From: CADEDV01 sp048498035
GTDB lineage: Bacteria; Bacteroidota; Bacteroidia; Chitinophagales; Chitinophagaceae
DNA length: 64,000 nt
Assembly: GCA_048498035.1 (NCBI GenBank)
Contig: JBEHYT010000008.1
Span: 1-64,000 of the forward strand
Direction of reading: 5' to 3'
This document shows, piece after piece, positions 17,826 through 26,636 of the stretch. A program made the translations under genes and the position numbers. The stretch's first letter is position 1. Every line of letters begins with the position of its first letter. The notes beneath the pieces are model-generated. The model was not told the origin of the DNA, made no database searches, and worked only from the letters and a program-made list of their open reading frames with translations.

Positions 17826-18842
17826 ATGACGAAACGCGCTCGCACCATCTTACAGTTTGTCTTCTTTATCGGGCTGGGAATCTTCCTGGTCTGGTGGTCT
17901 GTAAAAGACCTTACCGGTGAAGATCGCTCAGAGATACGCTTTGCGCTACGACATGCCCGTTACTGGCTGATTGGACCGGTGTTCCTGATCCTGCTGGCAA
18001 GCCACTATATCCGCGCCTACCGGTGGAAGTTATTGATCGACTCCCTGGGTTATAAAACAAGAAGCACCAATACATTTTTTGCCGTGATGATCGGCTACCT
18101 GGCCAACCAGGCTTTTCCCCGGTTGGGAGAAGTGCTGAAATGCACCGTTGTTTCGCGGTATGAAAAGGTGCCTGTAGACAAACTGGTTGGCACGATCATC
18201 CTGGAGCGGCTGATTGATGCCATTACGCTGCTTATTGTTTTTGGTATCACGCTTGCCATTCAGCCAAATATTTATGGTGAATTGATCAACGCTTTTTTCA
18301 AACCGGGTGATGCACAAAAAGATAATCCCGCCATTCCGGGGTATGTATTGTTGCTAATCCTGGCGGGCATCGTCATTATTGCAATTGCGATGTGGATGAT
18401 CATCCGGAAAAAGAATTTTTCCGATCTCCGCCTGGCTATCACGAGTATCATCCGCCGCATACTGGAAGGTGTTGGCGCTATCCGCCACCTGAAAAAAAGA
18501 GGTCTTTTTCTGCTCCTGACAGTACTGCTTTGGTCGGCCTATCTTTTCGGCGGCTACCTGGGCTTTTTTGCACTTCAACAAACGCAACATTTTGGATTGC
18601 CGGAAGCCTTTACCGTTCTCTCCGCAGGCAGCGTGGGGATGATCGTTACTCCCGGAGGCATTGGCGCTTATGCGTTCCTGCTACAGCGAACGATGACCAT
18701 CTACGGCCTTCACCCGGGCATATCACTCGCCTTCGGCTGGTTGCTGTGGCTGGCACAGTTTGTTGTTATCGTATTGGGCGGTTTGGTTAGCTTTGTAGCC
18801 ATCCCCTGGTACAACAAACGAAAAAAAATTGAAGCGGCCTGA
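17826..18842 (+). CDS. Lysylphosphatidylglycerol synthase-type transmembrane protein (UPF0104/flippase-like)
   Basis: 338 residues with about seven or eight membrane helices and no soluble synthase domain. The conserved patches of the family are RAYRWKLLI near the N-terminus, GYLANQAFPRLGEVLKCTVVSRYEKVP, ILERLIDAI, and a C-terminal GSVGMIVTPGGIGAYAFL block. Members are thought to move or modify lipid-linked substrates, but the role in Bacteroidota is not established. The next gene overlaps its end by 14 bp, indicating an operon with the heptose nucleotidyltransferase. Confidence 0.8.
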   Translation: MTKRARTILQFVFFIGLGIFLVWWSVKDLTGEDRSEIRFALRHARYWLIGPVFLILLASHYIRAYRWKLLIDSLGYKTRSTNTFFAVMIGYLANQAFPRLGEVLKCTVVSRYEKVPVDKLVGTIILERLIDAITLLIVFGITLAIQPNIYGELINAFFKPGDAQKDNPAIPGYVLLLILAGIVIIAIAMWMIIRKKNFSDLRLAITSIIRRILEGVGAIRHLKKRGLFLLLTVLLWSAYLFGGYLGFFALQQTQHFGLPEAFTVLSAGSVGMIVTPGGIGAYAFLLQRTMTIYGLHPGISLAFGWLLWLAQFVVIVLGGLVSFVAIPWYNKRKKIEAA

Positions 18843-19320
18843 TCTTATACCCAATAAAATTCTTACGGCAAAAGAAGCCGCACTTCGCTGCGCCCAATGG
18901 CGAATGACCAATAAACAGGTTGCATTTACCAATGGGGTGTTTGACCTGCTGCATGAAGGACATATCTTCTCACTTTCCGAAGCTGCCCGTGAAGCAGACT
19001 GCCTGCTGGTGGGATTGAATGCTGACAGTTCTGTGAAACGACTCAAGGGTGAACATCGCCCGGTTTGTAACCAGGATTCAAGAGCGCTTCTGCTTGCCTC
19101 ACTGCAAATTGTAGACGCCGTAGTGATCTTTGAAGAAGATACTCCACTTGAACTCATCAACCTGCTACAGCCTGATGTGTTGGTAAAAGGAGGAGATTAT
19201 ACCATTGACCAGATTGTAGGCGCAAAAGAAGTAATGGAGCACGGCGGGCGGGTAGTCATTAACCCCATCATCGAAGGATTTTCAACTACCGGGCTTATCA
19301 CGCGTATCCGCGAAGCCTGA
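18829..19320 (+). CDS. rfaE2: D-glycero-beta-D-manno-heptose 1-phosphate adenylyltransferase-type nucleotidyltransferase
   Basis: 163 residues of the cytidylyltransferase-like fold: FTNGVFDLLHEGHIFSL contains the HxGH-type motif, followed by LLVGLNADSSVKRLKG, LKGGDYTIDQIVGA, and a C-terminal FSTTGLITRI. This corresponds to the C-terminal half of E. coli HldE as a stand-alone protein. It makes ADP-heptose for LPS core. The only in-frame start giving the whole domain is the TTG at 18829, which overlaps the previous gene by 14 bp and suggests coupled translation. Confidence 0.88.
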   Translation: MKRPDLIPNKILTAKEAALRCAQWRMTNKQVAFTNGVFDLLHEGHIFSLSEAAREADCLLVGLNADSSVKRLKGEHRPVCNQDSRALLLASLQIVDAVVIFEEDTPLELINLLQPDVLVKGGDYTIDQIVGAKEVMEHGGRVVINPIIEGFSTTGLITRIREA

Positions 19321-19391
19321 CAGGTCTTGAAAAATTAATACACGCGTTGGTAATGGTTCGTTAACTTCATGGTTATTGAACAATTGCTTTC

Positions 19392-21479
19392 ATGTCTACC
19401 AACAAACAACGAATTATTGCGAGGGATATCAGCTGGCTTTCTTTTAATGCCAGGGTTTTGCAGGAAGCGGCAGATGTGAAAGTACCACTTCGTGAACGGA
19501 TTCGCTTTCTGGGCATCTTTTCCAATAACATGGACGAATTTTTCCGTGTACGCGTGGCCACGCTGAAACGGATGATGAAATTTGGCGCCAAGGCAAATAT
19601 GCACCTGGAACAGGATCCCCAAAAGATACTCGACGAGATCCAGATGACCGTGCTGAATCAACAGGGAGAATTTACGCGGATCTGGGATGATGTACAAACG
19701 CGTTTGAATGAACAGAAAATTTTTCTGAAAACTGAAAAAAACCTGAGTGCTGAACAGCAACAGTTTGTCCGCAGCTATTATGAAGAAGAAGTGAGCCCGA
19801 ATATCATCCCGTTGATGATCGAGAACATTCCCACTTTTCCCAACCTTCGCGATAAATCCATCTACCTGGCCGTGGTGATGTGGAAAAAAGAAAGCGCATT
19901 GAAAAAAAAATATGCGCTGATAGAAGTGCCCAGCCGTGTATTGGGACGATTTACCCTGCTCCCCTCTAAACCCGAAGAGCATCATATTATCCTGCTTGAA
20001 GACATTATCCGCTTTAACCTGCCGGATATCTTTACCTATTTTGGATATGATCAATATCACGCACACCTTTTTAAAGTAACCCGCGATGCGGAAATTGATA
20101 TTGATAATGATCTCAGCACATCAATCATCCAGAAACTGGAAAAGGGTTTAAAAAACCGCCGGAAGGGAGCGCCGGTGCGATTTGTGTATGACCGTGACAT
20201 GGATCCCGGGTTGCTGGAATACCTGATCCGCAGGCTAAATCTTCGCAAAAGCGATAATCTCATTCCCGGCGGACGAATCCATAACTTCCGGCACTTCATG
20301 GACTTTCCAGACCAGGTGTTCCGGGAAAAACAAAAACGGAAAAAACCATTTGATCATCCGCTGCTGGTAGAGCGGCGCGTGTCTGAGGTAATCGCCGAAC
20401 GGGATGTGATGCTTCATTTCCCCTATCATTCCTTTACACCGCTGATTGATCTGCTGCGTGAAGCGGCATTTGACCCTGACGTTACGCATATCAAAATCAC
20501 CTGCTACCGGTTGGCATTACAGTCCCGTATTATCAATGCGCTGATCAATGCCGTCAGGAATGGAAAAGAAGTAACCGTTATGCTTGAGCTGCGCGCTCGT
20601 TTTGAAGAAGAAGCCAATATTGAATGGAAGAACAGGCTGGAAGAAGAAGGCGCACGCGTGTTGGTAGAAATCCCAAATGTAAAAGTACATGCCAAACTCT
20701 GTATGATCCGTAAACGGGTAAATGACGGATTTATCCATTACGGCTTTGTGAGCACCGGCAACCTGAATGAACGAACGGCCCGTGTGTATGGAGATCATTG
20801 CCTGCTAACATCAAACCCGAAGATCATGGCAGATGTAGGCCGCATCTTCACCTACCTGGAACAACACAAAAACGGGTTGGCACCGCTGCGTGAATGTAAA
20901 ACGGTGCTCCCCAGCCCGGGATTTGTAAAAAAAGAAATGCTACAGCTCATCGATGACGAGATACGAGCCGCACGGAAACGAAGACCCTGTGGAATTACGC
21001 TCAAAATGAACTCACTTTCCGATGCAGACATGATCCAGAAATTGTATGAGGCAGCACGCGCGGGTGTGCCCATACGGCTGATCATACGGGGAATTTTTTG
21101 CATGCTTTCCGAAAATAAAAAATTCAAACAACCGGTGCGAGCCATCAGTATCGTGGATGAATACCTGGAACACGCGCGGGTGTGGGTATTTCACGCGCGT
21201 GGTAAAGAGAAAGTTTTTTTATCTTCGGCCGATTGGATGCTTCGCAACCTGGAGCACCGCGTAGAAGCAACCTGCCCGGTTTTTGATGAAGACCTGAAAC
21301 GGGAACTGATCGATATCCTGAATATCCAGCTACAGGACAATGTAAAGGCCCGAAGGCTGGACAACGGTCTCAACAACGAATACGTGCAAACTACGCGGAA
21401 GAAAATACGCTCACAGGTTGAAACCTATAATTACCTGCATAAAAAAACAGAACCTGGAAGTGAGACTCGCAGCCATTGA
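19392..21479 (+). CDS. ppk1: Polyphosphate kinase 1
   Basis: 695 residues; reversibly polymerises the gamma-phosphate of ATP into polyphosphate. Order: N-terminal domain with ISWLSFNARVLQEA, head domain (RDAEID, about 230), then two phospholipase-D-like domains. The autophosphorylated His lies in KVHAKLCMI (around 435), followed by GFVSTGNLNERTARVYGDH, and the second domain ends with LSSADWMLRNLEHRVE. The downstream ppx gene starts inside its 3' end, so synthesis and breakdown enzymes form a translationally linked pair. Confidence 0.97.
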   Translation: MSTNKQRIIARDISWLSFNARVLQEAADVKVPLRERIRFLGIFSNNMDEFFRVRVATLKRMMKFGAKANMHLEQDPQKILDEIQMTVLNQQGEFTRIWDDVQTRLNEQKIFLKTEKNLSAEQQQFVRSYYEEEVSPNIIPLMIENIPTFPNLRDKSIYLAVVMWKKESALKKKYALIEVPSRVLGRFTLLPSKPEEHHIILLEDIIRFNLPDIFTYFGYDQYHAHLFKVTRDAEIDIDNDLSTSIIQKLEKGLKNRRKGAPVRFVYDRDMDPGLLEYLIRRLNLRKSDNLIPGGRIHNFRHFMDFPDQVFREKQKRKKPFDHPLLVERRVSEVIAERDVMLHFPYHSFTPLIDLLREAAFDPDVTHIKITCYRLALQSRIINALINAVRNGKEVTVMLELRARFEEEANIEWKNRLEEEGARVLVEIPNVKVHAKLCMIRKRVNDGFIHYGFVSTGNLNERTARVYGDHCLLTSNPKIMADVGRIFTYLEQHKNGLAPLRECKTVLPSPGFVKKEMLQLIDDEIRAARKRRPCGITLKMNSLSDADMIQKLYEAARAGVPIRLIIRGIFCMLSENKKFKQPVRAISIVDEYLEHARVWVFHARGKEKVFLSSADWMLRNLEHRVEATCPVFDEDLKRELIDILNIQLQDNVKARRLDNGLNNEYVQTTRKKIRSQVETYNYLHKKTEPGSETRSH

Positions 21480-22338
21480 TATCGGGAGTAACGCAGCAAG
21501 ACTACTCATCTCGGATGTAATAAAAGGTGTAAACGGGGAGCCGGAATTTATCAAGATCGCACTGGTACGCGTTCCCCTCCGCCTTGGTTTCGATGTGTTT
21601 GAGCAAGGCACCATAACGCCCGCCCGCGCAGAAAAGATCATCAAAACCATCAAATCCTATAAACTCCTGATTGATGTATATGAGGTGAATCACATCCGCG
21701 CCTGCGCTACATCGGCCATGCGGGACGCCGCCAATGGACCCGCCATCATTAGCCAGGTAAAACAGGAAACAGGCATCGAAATTGAAATCATCAGCGGCCA
21801 GGCAGAAGCCTCCCTCATTTACGAAAACCATGTTGCAGAAAATATGCGCAAGGATGAGTCTTACCTGTATATAGATGTAGGCGGCGGCAGCACAGAACTT
21901 ACCTTTTTTACTGACGGGAAACTCGTTTTCAAAGAATCGTTCAACATTGGTACCATCCGCCTGCTAAAAAACCAGGTGGCAGAATCCCAATGGGATGAAC
22001 TAAAAGAATATATCCGTAGCAAAACACGCGGCTATCATCACGTAACAGCCATCGGATCAGGAGGCAACATCAACAAAATCTTCTCTCTCTCCAAACGCAA
22101 AGAAGGCAAACCCCTTTCACTCGAATTACTCCGGGACTACTACAAAGAATTCAATACACTGTCTTTAACACAGCGGATGAGCACCTACAAACTGCGCGAA
22201 GATCGCGCAGATGTAATTGTCCCAGCGTTGCTCATTTACATTAATGTAATGCGTTGGGCAGATACCGAAGAAATCTTTGTGCCCAAGATCGGGCTGGCAG
22301 ATGGGCTAATCCATCATTTGTACGAAGAAGTGCGTTAA
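21460..22338 (+). CDS. ppx: Ppx/GppA-family exopolyphosphatase
   Basis: About 292 residues with an ASKHA fold: AAIDIGSNAARLLI phosphate-1 loop at the start, IISGQAEASLIYE, then YIDVGGGSTELTFF and AIGSGGNINKIF. It removes terminal phosphates from polyphosphate or hydrolyses pppGpp. The C-terminal HD-type domain of longer PPX enzymes is absent. The frame is open from an ATG at 21418, but the GTG at 21460 places the beta-strand LAAIDIGS right at the N-terminus as in homologues and gives a 20-bp overlap with ppk1. Either start is possible. Confidence 0.88.
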   Translation: MRLAAIDIGSNAARLLISDVIKGVNGEPEFIKIALVRVPLRLGFDVFEQGTITPARAEKIIKTIKSYKLLIDVYEVNHIRACATSAMRDAANGPAIISQVKQETGIEIEIISGQAEASLIYENHVAENMRKDESYLYIDVGGGSTELTFFTDGKLVFKESFNIGTIRLLKNQVAESQWDELKEYIRSKTRGYHHVTAIGSGGNINKIFSLSKRKEGKPLSLELLRDYYKEFNTLSLTQRMSTYKLREDRADVIVPALLIYINVMRWADTEEIFVPKIGLADGLIHHLYEEVR

Positions 22339-22360
22339 CTTCCCTTGTTCCGCCAATTCT

Positions 22361-22368
22361 TATCTTTA
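22361..22368 (+). promoter_or_regulatory. Probable -7 box for panB
   Basis: TATCTTTA, 18 nt before the panB start codon at 22387. No -33 TTG at the right distance. Confidence 0.4.
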
Positions 22369-22386
22369 CATGCTAAACCACAATTC

Positions 22387-23202
22387 ATGTCTGTAAACAA
22401 GGAGATCAAGCGCGTAACGACCCATACATTGCAAAAAATGAAAAGTATGGGCGAAAAAATAACGATGCTAACGGCGTACGACTACTCCTTTGCACGCATT
22501 ATTGATGGCGCAGGCATAGATGTGATCCTGGTGGGAGATTCCGCCTCCAATGTAATGGCGGGCCATGAAACAACGCTGCCCATTACGCTAGACCAGATGA
22601 TCTACCACGCCCAATCGGTATTGCGTGGCGTGGAAAGATGCCTCGTAGTGGTGGATCTGCCCTTTGGTTATTACCAGTCTAACCCCGATATCGCCCTGGC
22701 TTCTGCCGTTCGGATCATGAAAGAAACCGGCGCCCACTCCATCAAAATGGAAGGCGGCGAAGAAATGATCGAATCCGTAAAACGGATTGTGTCTGCAGGT
22801 ATTCCCGTAATGGGACATCTTGGACTAACCCCCCAGTCCATTTATAAATTTGGAACCTACACCGTACGGGCCAAAGAAGAAGCAGAAGCCAATAAATTGC
22901 GGCGCGATGCGCAACTGTTACAGGAGGCAGGCTGTTTTGCAATCGTCCTGGAAAAAATACCGGCTTCACTCGCCGCTGAAGTTTCCGGCAAACTGTCTAT
23001 CCCTACTATCGGCATCGGCGCCGGCAGCGCGTGTGACGGACAAGTATTGGTAATGCACGATATGCTCGGCATCAACACTGAATTTAAACCACGGTTCCTG
23101 CGGCAATACCTCAATATCCACGAACAGGCAACCAAAGCCGTCCAGGATTATATCCGGGATGTAAAAGCTGTTGACTTTCCCAATCAAACTGAGCAGTATT
23201 GA
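22387..23202 (+). CDS. panB: 3-methyl-2-oxobutanoate hydroxymethyltransferase
   Basis: 271 residues; makes ketopantoate from alpha-ketoisovalerate and methylene-THF, the first pantothenate step. Motifs: KITMLTAYDYSFARIID, VGDSASNVMAGHETTLPIT (Mg ligands), IKMEGG, MGHLGLTPQ, and IGIGAGSACDGQVLVMHDMLG. The start MSVNKEIKRVTT fits homologues better than the frame extension to 22345. It lies about 5 kb from panC and panD, so three pantothenate genes are within 7 kb on one strand. Confidence 0.97.
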   Translation: MSVNKEIKRVTTHTLQKMKSMGEKITMLTAYDYSFARIIDGAGIDVILVGDSASNVMAGHETTLPITLDQMIYHAQSVLRGVERCLVVVDLPFGYYQSNPDIALASAVRIMKETGAHSIKMEGGEEMIESVKRIVSAGIPVMGHLGLTPQSIYKFGTYTVRAKEEAEANKLRRDAQLLQEAGCFAIVLEKIPASLAAEVSGKLSIPTIGIGAGSACDGQVLVMHDMLGINTEFKPRFLRQYLNIHEQATKAVQDYIRDVKAVDFPNQTEQY

Positions 23203-23258
23203 TTTGCAATACATTGCAAATCATGCAACGCGCATAGCAACAGGGTTTCGTATCTTTG
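23202..23258 (+). promoter_or_regulatory. Inverted repeat and -7 box upstream of the ALDH7 gene
   Basis: ATTTGCAAT-AC-ATTGCAAAT (23202-23221), perfect 9-bp arms with a 2-nt spacer, begins at the panB stop codon. A clean TATCTTTG box follows at 23251-23258 and lies 16 nt before the ATG. No -33 TTG is found at 19-21 nt, so the repeat is a plausible activator or repressor site. Confidence 0.55.
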
Positions 23259-23274
23259 CAGCGAAATTGAAGCT

Positions 23275-24804
23275 ATGATCAAAGATGTATTAAAAAATCT
23301 CGGCATCTCCGCCGAAAATAAAGGCTGCGCCACAGGAACCCAATGGCTTGCATCCGCAGGCGAAACGCTGGTTTCCCATTCTCCCGTTGATGGACAAAAA
23401 ATTGCAACAGTTACAGGAGCCGATAAAGCTTCCTACGAAACAGTTGTAAAGAAAGCCCAGGAAGCATTCCTGGAGTGGCGGCAATGGCCTGCCCCAAAAC
23501 GCGGTGAAATTGTTCGCCAGTTGGGCGAAGCGCTGCGCAAACACAAAGACGATCTCGGACGCCTGGTGTCTTATGAAATGGGTAAAAGCTTACAGGAAGG
23601 CTGGGGCGAAGTGCAGGAGATGATTGATATCTGCGATTTTGCCGTTGGACTTTCCCGGCAATTGCACGGTCTTACCATGCACAGCGAACGCCCGGCGCAC
23701 CGGATGTATGAACAATGGCATCCGCTGGGTATTACCGGTATTATTTCGGCATTTAACTTTCCCGTTGCAGTATGGAGCTGGAACAGCATGCTGGCCTGGA
23801 TTTGTGGAGATGTTTGCATCTGGAAGCCATCTGAAAAAACACCTCTTTGCGCAGTAGCCTGCCAGCATATTGTTGCAAAAGTATTTGCGGCAAACAACGT
23901 TCCTGAAGGTGTTTCCGGGCTGGTAATCGGCGGACGCGAAACCGGCGAGTGGATGAGCCAGGATAACAGGATTCCGCTGGTGTCTGCAACCGGTTCTACC
24001 CGCATGGGAAAAGCTGTTGCGGCAACCGTTGGCGCCAGGCTGGGTCGCGCCCTGCTGGAATTGGGCGGTAACAATGCGATCATCATTTCCAAAGATGCAG
24101 ATATCGATATCGCCATCACCGGCGCGGTGTTTGGCGCCGTTGGCACTGCTGGTCAGCGATGCACAACCACCCGGCGCCTCATCATCCACGAAGATATCTA
24201 TGACACGTTCAAACAACGGATTGTAAAAGCATACCAACAAATCCGCATCGGCGATCCGCTGGATGAAAAATATCATGTTGGACCGCTGATCGATAAAGAT
24301 GCGGTAAAGTCATACCTCCATGCTATTGACACGCTTAAAAAAGAAGGAGGAAACTTTGTAGTGGAAGGCGGTGTGCTGGAAGGAAAAGGCTATGAAAGCG
24401 GATGCTATGTTCGCCCCTGCGTAGCAGAGGCAGAACCGGGTTACTCCATTGTTCAGCATGAAACCTTTGCACCCATTCTTTACCTGCTCAAATACCGGAC
24501 AATAGATGAAGCTATCGCCATTCAAAATGGTGTTCCCCAGGGGCTTTCCTCTTCTATTATGACGCTAAACCTCCGCGAAGCAGAACAATTTCTTTCTGCT
24601 GCAGGCAGTGATTGCGGAATTGCCAACGTGAATATCGGCACCAGCGGTGCAGAAATTGGTGGCGCCTTTGGCGGCGAAAAAGAAACCGGCGGCGGCCGCG
24701 AAAGCGGTAGCGACGCCTGGAAAAATTATATGCGCCGTCAAACCAATACCATCAACTACAGCACAAAATTACCACTGGCACAAGGCATCCGTTTTGACCT
24801 GTAA
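23275..24804 (+). CDS. ALDH7-type aldehyde dehydrogenase (aminoadipate-semialdehyde/piperideine-6-carboxylate dehydrogenase-like)
   Basis: 509 residues. The catalytic Glu262 (LLELGGNN) and Cys296 (GTAGQRCTTTRR) are in place, with NAD-binding WKPSEKTP and VSATGSTRMGK before them. The TAGQRCTTTRR block, the NVNIGTSGAEIGGAFGGEKETGGGRESGSDAWK segment and overall length are typical of the ALDH7/AmaB group, which oxidises alpha-aminoadipate semialdehyde in lysine catabolism. Substrate assignment is by family only. It is a single gene with its own promoter and a strong terminator. Confidence 0.88.
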   Translation: MIKDVLKNLGISAENKGCATGTQWLASAGETLVSHSPVDGQKIATVTGADKASYETVVKKAQEAFLEWRQWPAPKRGEIVRQLGEALRKHKDDLGRLVSYEMGKSLQEGWGEVQEMIDICDFAVGLSRQLHGLTMHSERPAHRMYEQWHPLGITGIISAFNFPVAVWSWNSMLAWICGDVCIWKPSEKTPLCAVACQHIVAKVFAANNVPEGVSGLVIGGRETGEWMSQDNRIPLVSATGSTRMGKAVAATVGARLGRALLELGGNNAIIISKDADIDIAITGAVFGAVGTAGQRCTTTRRLIIHEDIYDTFKQRIVKAYQQIRIGDPLDEKYHVGPLIDKDAVKSYLHAIDTLKKEGGNFVVEGGVLEGKGYESGCYVRPCVAEAEPGYSIVQHETFAPILYLLKYRTIDEAIAIQNGVPQGLSSSIMTLNLREAEQFLSAAGSDCGIANVNIGTSGAEIGGAFGGEKETGGGRESGSDAWKNYMRRQTNTINYSTKLPLAQGIRFDL

Positions 24805-24831
24805 TAAATAATACAATTTCCTTATATCTCT

Positions 24832-24867
24832 AAGGCCGCCAGATAAATACTGGCGGCCTTCTTTTTT
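24832..24867 (+). terminator. Intrinsic terminator after the ALDH7 gene
   Basis: AAGGCCGCCAG and CTGGCGGCCTT form an 11-bp stem with a 7-nt loop, followed by a T-rich tract. Confidence 0.92.
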
Positions 24868-24959
24868 CCTGCAAGAATCACCACGGAATTATGATTTCTG
24901 CGTTTTTTTTACAACTTTTACAGTCCGGCAGTACCCACTGCCCTATTAATTCAATATCC

Positions 24960-26486
24960 ATGAAACGTACACTACTTTTTGCGTTTGTATTTTCCTGTTA
25001 CATTGTCGGTTTTTCCCAGTCGCGCATCGCCATTGTTGGCGGCATTCATCAATCATCTGTACTGGAATCCAACAGCATTGGCCTTGACAGCAAAACGGGC
25101 TTCAAACCGCGAACGGGCGCACATTTCGGCTTCCTGGCCGATCTGCCCCTTGGTCCTAATTCCGTCTTTTCCTTTCAACCCGGCGTTGTCTTTTATAATA
25201 AAGGAAGAAAATTCCAGTTGAATAAAGATTCAACGCTGGTTTATCCCGCATCCGGCGGTGGCGATTCACTGGTTTCCATCAGCTATTTTGAAGACAGGCG
25301 GACATTCCTCAACTATGTTGATATTCCCCTTAATCTCGTGTACCATCTCCCCCTTGGAAAGAATGCAAAACTGATGATTGGCGCCGGGCCCTATCTTTCT
25401 TTTTTTTATAATGGTTTCGACAACGCCGAAAAAGTGCTTGCAGGCATCAGCAACGAAAGCGAAGAGAATAATGATCTACCCGTTGGAAACGGCGTAAACC
25501 AATACAAAGTGCTCAACTACGGCATCAATGGATTATTTGGAATTGAATTCAACCGTGTTTTTTTCACCGCCAATTATAGCCGCGGACTGAATGATTTCTA
25601 CAAAGCAAGCTATCCATCATCGTTCCGCCACCAGGTAATTGGAGGTACACTCGGCATCTACCTCGGCCGACAAACACCACAAGCGCCCGTGGTTAAAGAC
25701 CGCGACAAAGACGGCATCCCCGACGACCAGGATGCCTGCCCGGATCAACCAGGTACCGCACTTACCCACGGCTGCCCCGACACGGATGGCGATGGCATCG
25801 CCGACCGGGAAGATATTTGTCCTGCCGTTCCCGGTGTGTTAGCTTATAAAGGTTGTCCTGTACCAGATACGGACGGGGACGGAGTTGCGGACGACCAGGA
25901 TAAATGTCCAACCATTGCCGGGCTGGCCCGCAACGGCGGTTGCCCGCTGGCAGATTCCGATGGCGACGGAATTGTAGATGAACAGGATAAATGCCCACAG
26001 CAGGCGGGATTGGCCCGTTACCAGGGATGCCCGATACCGGACACAGACGGAGATGGCATCAATGATGAGCAGGATAAATGTCCAACCGTAAAAGGTACAA
26101 TTGGCAACCATGGCTGTCCCGAGATCCGGGAAGAACTTGTTCAAAAAGTTAACTTCGCGGCCCGCCGCATACAATTCAATTTTGCCAAAGCCACCTTATT
26201 ACCGGCTTCCTACCCGGTGTTGGATTCAGTAATCAGGATCCTGGAAGAAAATCCTGGCCTTGCACTCTCGATAGAAGGTCATACCAGCGCAGATGGAAGC
26301 CTGGAGGCAAACATGAAATTGTCGCAACAACGTGCCGAAGCCGTTAAAAATTACCTGGAAACCCATGGCATTGACGCCGGGCGCCTGGCAGCTACCGGCT
26401 ATGGGCCTACCCGCCCGCTTAACAAAGGCCGCACCGCTGCCGAAAAAGCCGCCAACAGGCGCGTAGAAATGAAAATAAGCTACTAA
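24960..26486 (+). CDS. OmpA-family outer-membrane protein with TSP3 repeats
   Basis: 508 residues. A signal peptide (MKRTLLFAFVFSCYIVGFSQ) is followed by a PorT/OprF-like beta-barrel domain (to about 240), five calcium-binding thrombospondin-type-3 repeats (247-387, consensus DTDGDGI-DEQDKCP) and a C-terminal OmpA peptidoglycan-binding domain with EGHTSADGS and LSQQRAEAVKNYL. It should anchor the outer membrane to peptidoglycan. The start at MKRTLL is preferred over 24891 because only it gives a signal peptide at the N-terminus. A GGCAGT-ACCC-ACTGCC hairpin (24927-24942) lies in the leader. Confidence 0.92.
   Translation: MKRTLLFAFVFSCYIVGFSQSRIAIVGGIHQSSVLESNSIGLDSKTGFKPRTGAHFGFLADLPLGPNSVFSFQPGVVFYNKGRKFQLNKDSTLVYPASGGGDSLVSISYFEDRRTFLNYVDIPLNLVYHLPLGKNAKLMIGAGPYLSFFYNGFDNAEKVLAGISNESEENNDLPVGNGVNQYKVLNYGINGLFGIEFNRVFFTANYSRGLNDFYKASYPSSFRHQVIGGTLGIYLGRQTPQAPVVKDRDKDGIPDDQDACPDQPGTALTHGCPDTDGDGIADREDICPAVPGVLAYKGCPVPDTDGDGVADDQDKCPTIAGLARNGGCPLADSDGDGIVDEQDKCPQQAGLARYQGCPIPDTDGDGINDEQDKCPTVKGTIGNHGCPEIREELVQKVNFAARRIQFNFAKATLLPASYPVLDSVIRILEENPGLALSIEGHTSADGSLEANMKLSQQRAEAVKNYLETHGIDAGRLAATGYGPTRPLNKGRTAAEKAANRRVEMKISY
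25698..26120 (+). repeat. Five in-frame TSP3 (calcium-binding) repeats within the OmpA-family gene
   Basis: About 28-30 codons each, sharing D-x-DGDG-I/V-x-D-x-x-D-x-CP and ending in GCP. Divergent at DNA level, so an old protein repeat rather than a recent tandem duplication. Confidence 0.85.
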
Positions 26487-26526
26487 ACGCAACCCGAAGG
26501 GACTGTTTTTCGTCAAAATTTTGCCA

Positions 26527-26558
26527 AAACCCCTGTTATTCACCGATAACAGGGGTTT
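26527..26558 (+). terminator. Terminator hairpin after the OmpA-family gene
   Basis: AAACCCCTGTTAT pairs with ATAACAGGGGTTT, a 13-bp perfect stem with a 6-nt loop. The following T-tract is interrupted (TTTCGGTTT). Confidence 0.8.
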
Positions 26559-26636
26559 CGGTTTATGCAAAAATGTATGAGTGGTAATCATTATTTTTGA
26601 CAGCTTTAGCAAATTTGTTTCACAAAAAATACAGCA

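Noticed and set aside
18829..18842. Frameshift between the flippase-like gene and the heptose nucleotidyltransferase
   Set aside because: Both products are complete at their normal lengths; the 14-bp overlap is ordinary translational coupling.
19335..20066. 243-codon open frame on the minus strand opposite ppk1
   Set aside because: Mirror of the ppk1 coding region, with low-complexity Phe/His composition and no recognisable motif.
25698..26120. Regularly spaced repeat that could look like a CRISPR or minisatellite
   Set aside because: The period is in codons, the units are divergent at DNA level and encode TSP3 calcium-binding repeats inside an OmpA-family protein.
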